NCBI GenBank assembly: GCA_016182905.1
Contig: JACPFR010000020.1
Location: forward strand, 1-64,000
DNA from: Elusimicrobiota bacterium
GTDB taxonomy: Bacteria > Elusimicrobiota > Elusimicrobia > UBA1565 > UBA9628
Length of the DNA: 64,000 nucleotides
Direction: 5' to 3'
Numbering within the stretch: position 1 is the stretch's first letter; the number at the start of each line of letters is the position of its first letter. The notes beneath the pieces were generated by a model. The model made no database searches. It was given only the letters and a program-made list of their open reading frames with translations, and had not been told where the DNA came from. This document shows positions 59,541-64,000 of the stretch, in pieces. Made by a program: the position numbers and the translations under genes.

Positions 59541-59983
59541 GAGTCGTCATCGGAAGCGATCACGGCGGGTTCGGCGCGAAGGCCTTCATCATCAAGGCGA
59601 TCCAGGCCCTGGGCCACGAGGTCGTGGACTTCGGCTGCCACTCGACCGAAGCGGTGGACTATCCCGACGTGGCCCAGCTCGTCGCCGAGGCGGTCGTCTC
59701 CGGCCGCTTCGACAAGGGCGTGCTCATCGACGGCTTCGGCGGCGCGGTGTGCATGGCGGCCAACAAGGTCAAGGGCGCGCGCGCGGTCGCGGCCTACGAC
59801 TCGGTCTCCGCGCGCATGGCCGCCCAGCACGACGACGCCAACGTGCTCTGCATCGGCGGCAAGTCCCACGGCGAGCTGATCCACGGCGAGATCGTGAAAG
59901 TGTTCTTCGGCACTCCGTTCGAAGGGGGCCGACATGCCGGGCGCCTTAATAAGGTCCACGCGATCGAGGGCTACACGAAATGA
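59537..59983 (+). CDS. rpiB: RpiB/LacAB-family sugar-phosphate isomerase, altered active site
   Basis: The 148-aa protein has the fold marks 'IGSDHGGFGAKAFI', 'VDYPDVAQLVAEAV' and 'ANVLCIGGKSHG'. RpiB interconverts ribose-5- and ribulose-5-phosphate. In Escherichia coli the base is a Cys in ICGTGIG; here that loop reads IDGFGGAVCMAANK, with Asp in place of Cys and Val where the mycobacterial enzyme has its catalytic Glu. A Cys is displaced nearby. The enzyme may use Asp as base, act on another sugar phosphate, or be inactive. It sits between the two caspase genes. Confidence 0.85.
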   Translation: MRVVIGSDHGGFGAKAFIIKAIQALGHEVVDFGCHSTEAVDYPDVAQLVAEAVVSGRFDKGVLIDGFGGAVCMAANKVKGARAVAAYDSVSARMAAQHDDANVLCIGGKSHGELIHGEIVKVFFGTPFEGGRHAGRLNKVHAIEGYTK

Positions 59984-61386
59984 ACAGGCTCCTGTCCTGC
60001 GGGTTGGCGCTCGGGCTTTTCGGCGCGGCCGGATGCGTCACCTCGCCGATGATGGCCGGCGCTCCCGGCCAGGTCCGCGAGGCCGCCAAGTCCGGGTCCC
60101 GGGGCGTGAGCCCCGACGATCCGGCGCTGTGCGTGGCGTCGATCCCCTACGCCGGCTTCTTCGCTTTCGTCTCGGACGTCACGAAGCTCCGTTCCTTCCA
60201 GCTCCTGACCCAGGAGCGTCCGAGCGTCGACGGATGCGACCTCGTGCTGAGGATCGTCCACCCCAACAAGTCGATCTTCTCCCGTGACGAGATACAGGCT
60301 TACTCCGCGTATGGAGGGGAGCTGCTCTGGCAGGGAACGTCCCAGGGCGCGGCGGGCAAATACGGCGCGCAATTCCTGCTCGAGCAGCTCATACGCGATT
60401 TTTCGCCGGGCCAGCCCGCGCGCGCGAAGCTCGATACGGACAGGGCGAGCGGGCGGCGCGTGGCCAAAGCCGATCTGGATCGCGCCGGCCTCTTCCTCCT
60501 GTCGGAAGCCGGCATGAGCAAGTACGAGCTCGCTCGCAGCAGGCGCTCGGGCGCCGTTTTCCAGGCTCCGCGCTCCCTGGCCGCCGGCGCCTCGCCGTCC
60601 GCGCCCCCGGCGGCGGCCCCGGCGCTCGCTCCGGCGCCCGTCCGCAGCGACGTCGACGACCTGCCCGCCGCCCGCGCCGTCTCGCCGAGGCGGCACGCCG
60701 TCGTCATCGGCGTCGAGCGCTACCGCGAGAGCCTGCCGAAGGCCGACTTCGCCGCCGGCGACGCGAGGCTCGCGGCCGAGTACTTCAAGCGCGTGCTCGG
60801 CGTGCCCGACCAGAACCTGGCGCTGCTCGTCGACGAGCGCGCCACCAAGGGCGACTTCGAGAAGTACTTCGAGCGCTGGCTCCCGAACCGCGTCGAGGCC
60901 GGCGACGAGGTGTTCGTCTATTTCTCGGGCCACGGCTCGCCCAACCCCGCCAAGGGCGACGCCTACCTGGTCCCTTACGACGGCGACCCGACCTACATCG
61001 ACCAGACCGGCTACCCGCTCAAGCGCATGTACGACGCTCTGGCCAAGCTTCCCGCCAGATCCGTGACCGTCGCCATGGACTCGTGCTTCTCCGGCGCGGG
61101 CGGCCGCTCGGTGCTCGCCAAGGGCGCGCGCCCGCTCGTCACCGTCTCCACCGTCGAGGTCCTGCCCGCGAAGATCACCGTGCTCTCCGCCTCGGCCGGC
61201 GACCAGATCAGCAACAGCTTCCAGGAGAAGGGCCACGGCCTGTTCACCTACTTCCTGCTCAAGGGTCTCAAGGAGCGGGGCCCCGACATGAAGGGCGTCT
61301 TCGAGTACCTGAAGCCCGAGGTCGCGCGCACCGCGCGCCGCGAGCTCAACAGCGACCAGGACCCGCAGTGGAGAGAGGGCAGATGA
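59980..61386 (+). CDS. Caspase-like lipoprotein, paralogue of the upstream protease
   Basis: The 468-aa protein has a lipobox (LGLFGAAGC, Cys at about residue 19). Residues about 45-190 form a DUF4384- or LPP20-like N-terminal domain ('FQLLTQERPSVDGCDLVLRI'). A Pro/Ala linker precedes a C14 domain with His318 ('YFSGHGSP') and Cys369 ('AMDSCFSG'), 51 residues apart as in its paralogue. Both caspases start this domain with 'VVIGVERYRE' and end it with 'NSDQxPQWR'. The conserved stretches and matching 3' overlaps point to a duplication flanking rpiB. It overlaps the Kelch gene by 4 nt. Confidence 0.88.
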   Translation: MNRLLSCGLALGLFGAAGCVTSPMMAGAPGQVREAAKSGSRGVSPDDPALCVASIPYAGFFAFVSDVTKLRSFQLLTQERPSVDGCDLVLRIVHPNKSIFSRDEIQAYSAYGGELLWQGTSQGAAGKYGAQFLLEQLIRDFSPGQPARAKLDTDRASGRRVAKADLDRAGLFLLSEAGMSKYELARSRRSGAVFQAPRSLAAGASPSAPPAAAPALAPAPVRSDVDDLPAARAVSPRRHAVVIGVERYRESLPKADFAAGDARLAAEYFKRVLGVPDQNLALLVDERATKGDFEKYFERWLPNRVEAGDEVFVYFSGHGSPNPAKGDAYLVPYDGDPTYIDQTGYPLKRMYDALAKLPARSVTVAMDSCFSGAGGRSVLAKGARPLVTVSTVEVLPAKITVLSASAGDQISNSFQEKGHGLFTYFLLKGLKERGPDMKGVFEYLKPEVARTARRELNSDQDPQWREGR

Positions 61387-62558
61387 CGCGCTCCCTGCGC
61401 CTGCTAACGGCGGCCGCCCTCCTCGGCTCAGCGGCCGCCTGCACGGGCAACAGGAAAGCGCCTGCGCCCCGAGAAGAGACCGCACCGGCGACGGTGAAGC
61501 CCACGGCTGGGACGCGGGGCGTCTGGACGGAGACGGGCTCGTTCTTCCAGGCGCGCATGAGAGGCGAGATCCAGAAGCTCCGCGACGGCCGGGTCCTGCT
61601 CGCCGGGGGGCTCGTGGAAGGCGTCGCGAAGGGCCTGTCCTCCGTCGACCTCTACGACCCGCGCACCGGGGCGTGGGGCGAGGCCGCCCCCCTGAAAGAA
61701 GGCCGCTACGAGTTCGCCTCGGTGCGGCTTGACGACGGCCGCGTGCTCGTCAGCGGGGGACTGGGGCCGGAGGGCCGCATACTCGCCACGGCCGAGATCT
61801 ACGACCCGCGGAAGAACTCCTGGAAGAAGGCCGCGCCGATGGCGCGTCCGCGCCAAGGCCACAAGATGGCGCTCCTGCCGAAAGGGCGCGTGCTCGTCGC
61901 GGGCGGCTGGGACGGCGTTGACAAGGTCGCCGACGCGCAGATCTACGACCCAGCCAAGAATCGCTGGTCCGGCGCCGGCGCCATGAACGCGGCCCGGCCC
62001 TTCCTGGCGCTCGAGCGGCTCGCCGACGGCCGCATCCTGGCGGCGGGCGGCTCGGGGGAGTCGTCGGCGGACGTCTTCGATCCCGCGACCGGACGCTGGT
62101 CCCCGGCCGGCCGGATGCGCGAGTCGCGCATGTACCCCGCGGCCGCCGCCCTGCCCGACGGACGGATCGTGGTGGCCGGCGGCGGCACCGAGACCGGCGT
62201 CGTCGCCGCGTCGGCGGACATCTACGACCCCGCGACGGGACGCTGGACGCCCACGGGACCGATGAACGCAGCCCGCCTGGGCCACGCGCTCGTCGCCGTC
62301 GGCGGCACGGTGCTGGCCATCGGCGGCGAGGATCGTCAGACGCATCACGACAGCACCGAGTTCTACGATCCTTCCACGAACGCCTGGCGGTACGGCCCTC
62401 GCTTGTCCGGCGGTCGTTGCTATCCGGAGGCGGTTCTGCTCGACGACGGCCGAGTGCTGTCCGCCGGGGGCCGCCGCGGCCTGAGCGGCGGCATCGTGCT
62501 CGCTTCCGCCGACGTGCTGAGCGCCGAGGCGTTCGCGTCGGCGAAGGAGGGGCGATGA
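61383..62558 (+). CDS. Kelch-repeat (galactose-oxidase-like) lipoprotein
   Basis: The 391-aa protein has a lipobox (LLGSAAAC, Cys at about residue 20) and a six- or seven-bladed propeller of Kelch repeats, each with a 'VDLYDPRTGAW'-like edge and 'DGRVLVSGG' Gly pair: 'AEIYDPRKNSW', 'AQIYDPAKNRW', 'ADVFDPATGRW', 'ADIYDPATGRW', 'TEFYDPSTNAW'. Such propellers bind proteins or sugars. It is exported like the two caspases before it and overlaps the second caspase and a BMC-P gene by 4 nt each. The ligand is unknown. Confidence 0.9.
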   Translation: MTRSLRLLTAAALLGSAAACTGNRKAPAPREETAPATVKPTAGTRGVWTETGSFFQARMRGEIQKLRDGRVLLAGGLVEGVAKGLSSVDLYDPRTGAWGEAAPLKEGRYEFASVRLDDGRVLVSGGLGPEGRILATAEIYDPRKNSWKKAAPMARPRQGHKMALLPKGRVLVAGGWDGVDKVADAQIYDPAKNRWSGAGAMNAARPFLALERLADGRILAAGGSGESSADVFDPATGRWSPAGRMRESRMYPAAAALPDGRIVVAGGGTETGVVAASADIYDPATGRWTPTGPMNAARLGHALVAVGGTVLAIGGEDRQTHHDSTEFYDPSTNAWRYGPRLSGGRCYPEAVLLDDGRVLSAGGRRGLSGGIVLASADVLSAEAFASAKEGR

Positions 62559-62839
62559 AGCTCGCGCGCGTCATCGGCCGCGTGTTCTGCTCCCGCCAGG
62601 AGCACGCCCTGGACGGCAAGACCATGCTCCTTATCCAGCCCCTACGCTGGGAGGACGAGTCGCCGCTGGGGGACCCGATCGTGGCGGCCGACGCCGTCGG
62701 CGCGGGCTCTTCGGAAAAAGTATTCTGGGTGGCCTCCCGCGACGCGGCGGTGGCCTTCAAGGACGCCCCTCCGGTGGACGCCGCCGTGGTCGGCATCGTC
62801 GACGGCCACCAGGTGAAGGATTTCAGGAGGAAGCGCTGA
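62555..62839 (+). CDS. BMC-P (EutN/CcmL) pentamer shell protein, copy 2
   Basis: The 94-aa protein has 'MKLARVIGRVFCSRQEHALDG' in outline, 'MLLIQPLRW', 'VAADAVGAGSSEKVFWVASRDAA' and 'AAVVGIVDG', the EutN/CcmL fold. It differs from copy 1 in the exposed loops. The start overlaps the Kelch lipoprotein stop (ATGA) and the stop overlaps copy 3. Different pentamers may occupy different vertices. Confidence 0.92.
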   Translation: MKLARVIGRVFCSRQEHALDGKTMLLIQPLRWEDESPLGDPIVAADAVGAGSSEKVFWVASRDAAVAFKDAPPVDAAVVGIVDGHQVKDFRRKR

Positions 62840-63127
62840 TGTTCGTCGCCGAGGTCGTCGGGAACGTGTGGGGGACGCGCAAGCACTGCTCGCTGTGCGA
62901 CAAGCGCCTCCTCCTCGTGCGCCCGATCGATCCTCTGACCGAGGAGCGCACCGGCGACGCGATCATGGCCGTGGAATACGGGACGGGCGCGGGGCCGGGC
63001 TCCATCGTGCTCGTGATGGACGAGGGCGGCTCGGCGCGGTCGGTGCTGCACGATGACAAGGCGCCGATCCGGACCGTGATCGTCGGGATCGTGGATTCCG
63101 TGGTGTCGGGTGGGAAGGTAAAAAAAT

Positions 63128-63135
<8 letters not shown>
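62839..63135 (+). CDS. BMC-P (EutN/CcmL) pentamer shell protein, copy 3
   Basis: The 98-aa protein has '[21 protein letters not shown]' in outline, 'LLLVRPIDP', '[25 protein letters not shown]' and 'IVGIVDSVV'. A CxxC in the N-terminal loop (KHCSLCDKR) is not in the other two copies and could bind metal. It shares one base with copy 2 and overlaps deoC by 8 nt. Confidence 0.92.

Positions 63136-64000
<865 letters not shown>

Overview
The window reads as a gene-dense, high-GC chromosome segment of a Gram-negative bacterium. It has lipoproteins, a PorV-like outer-membrane barrel, pseudopilins, squalene synthesis by HpnCDE, ThyX in place of ThyA, and a B12-dependent ribonucleotide reductase. The gene mix would suit an uncultured high-GC lineage such as Elusimicrobiota, but no rRNA or other marker here proves that. 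Almost every base is coding, and genes often overlap by ATGA or GTGA. Many operon-leading genes have a TANNNT -10 box ending only 5-7 nt before the start codon, which suggests leaderless mRNAs.

Layout. 0.2-4.8 kb (leftward): VCBS-like secreted protein, response regulator, CbiX-like secreted protein, thyX, trmL, STN-like protein. 4.8-9.3 kb (rightward): unknown protein, DDAH-like amidinohydrolase, secreted protein, rlmM-like methyltransferase, Lys-rich secreted protein. 9.3-16.5 kb: PAS histidine kinase, small membrane protein, a long inverted repeat, secreted protein, the ybbP/ybbA/tesA-type operon, ferritin-like protein ending in a second AT-rich inverted repeat. 16.7-22.4 kb: ChaN-like protein, pta, SulP transporter, glycine-zipper protein, HExxH protein. 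22.5-29.2 kb: fungal-type cytosine deaminase, tRNA-Leu(UAA), psd-pssA-dut, then leftward tmk-holB-metG-lssY-like. 29.2-38.9 kb: two leftward operons of surface proteins, pseudopilins first and then a PorV/sorting-domain group. The second group is clearly less GC-rich than the rest. 38.9-53.6 kb: nrdJ, radical SAM protein, rplU-rpmA, obgE-hpnC-hpnD-hpnE, dcd, rplM-rpsI, DUF72, methyltransferase, 5'-nucleotidase, HAD phosphatase.

53.7-64 kb is the standout region: a bacterial microcompartment (BMC) operon behind a near-consensus promoter. Order: tpiA, pduL, BMC-H, BMC-P, acylating aldehyde dehydrogenase, BMC-T, secreted caspase 1, rpiB-like, caspase-like lipoprotein 2, Kelch lipoprotein, BMC-P, BMC-P, deoC (cut by the window end). 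The enzymes fit a sugar-phosphate-utilising BMC: DeoC makes acetaldehyde and glyceraldehyde-3-phosphate from deoxyribose-5-phosphate, the dehydrogenase and PduL take acetaldehyde to acetyl-phosphate, and TPI handles the triose phosphate. Two caspase-like proteases and a Kelch propeller, all with export signals, sit between shell and enzyme genes with overlapping or near-overlapping reading frames. I know of no described BMC system with this arrangement.

A second theme is deoxypyrimidine metabolism: nrdJ, dcd, dut, thyX, tmk and cytosine deaminase are all present, though scattered. A perfect palindrome, TGTTTCCGGAAACA, lies beside dcd, dut and the cytosine deaminase gene.
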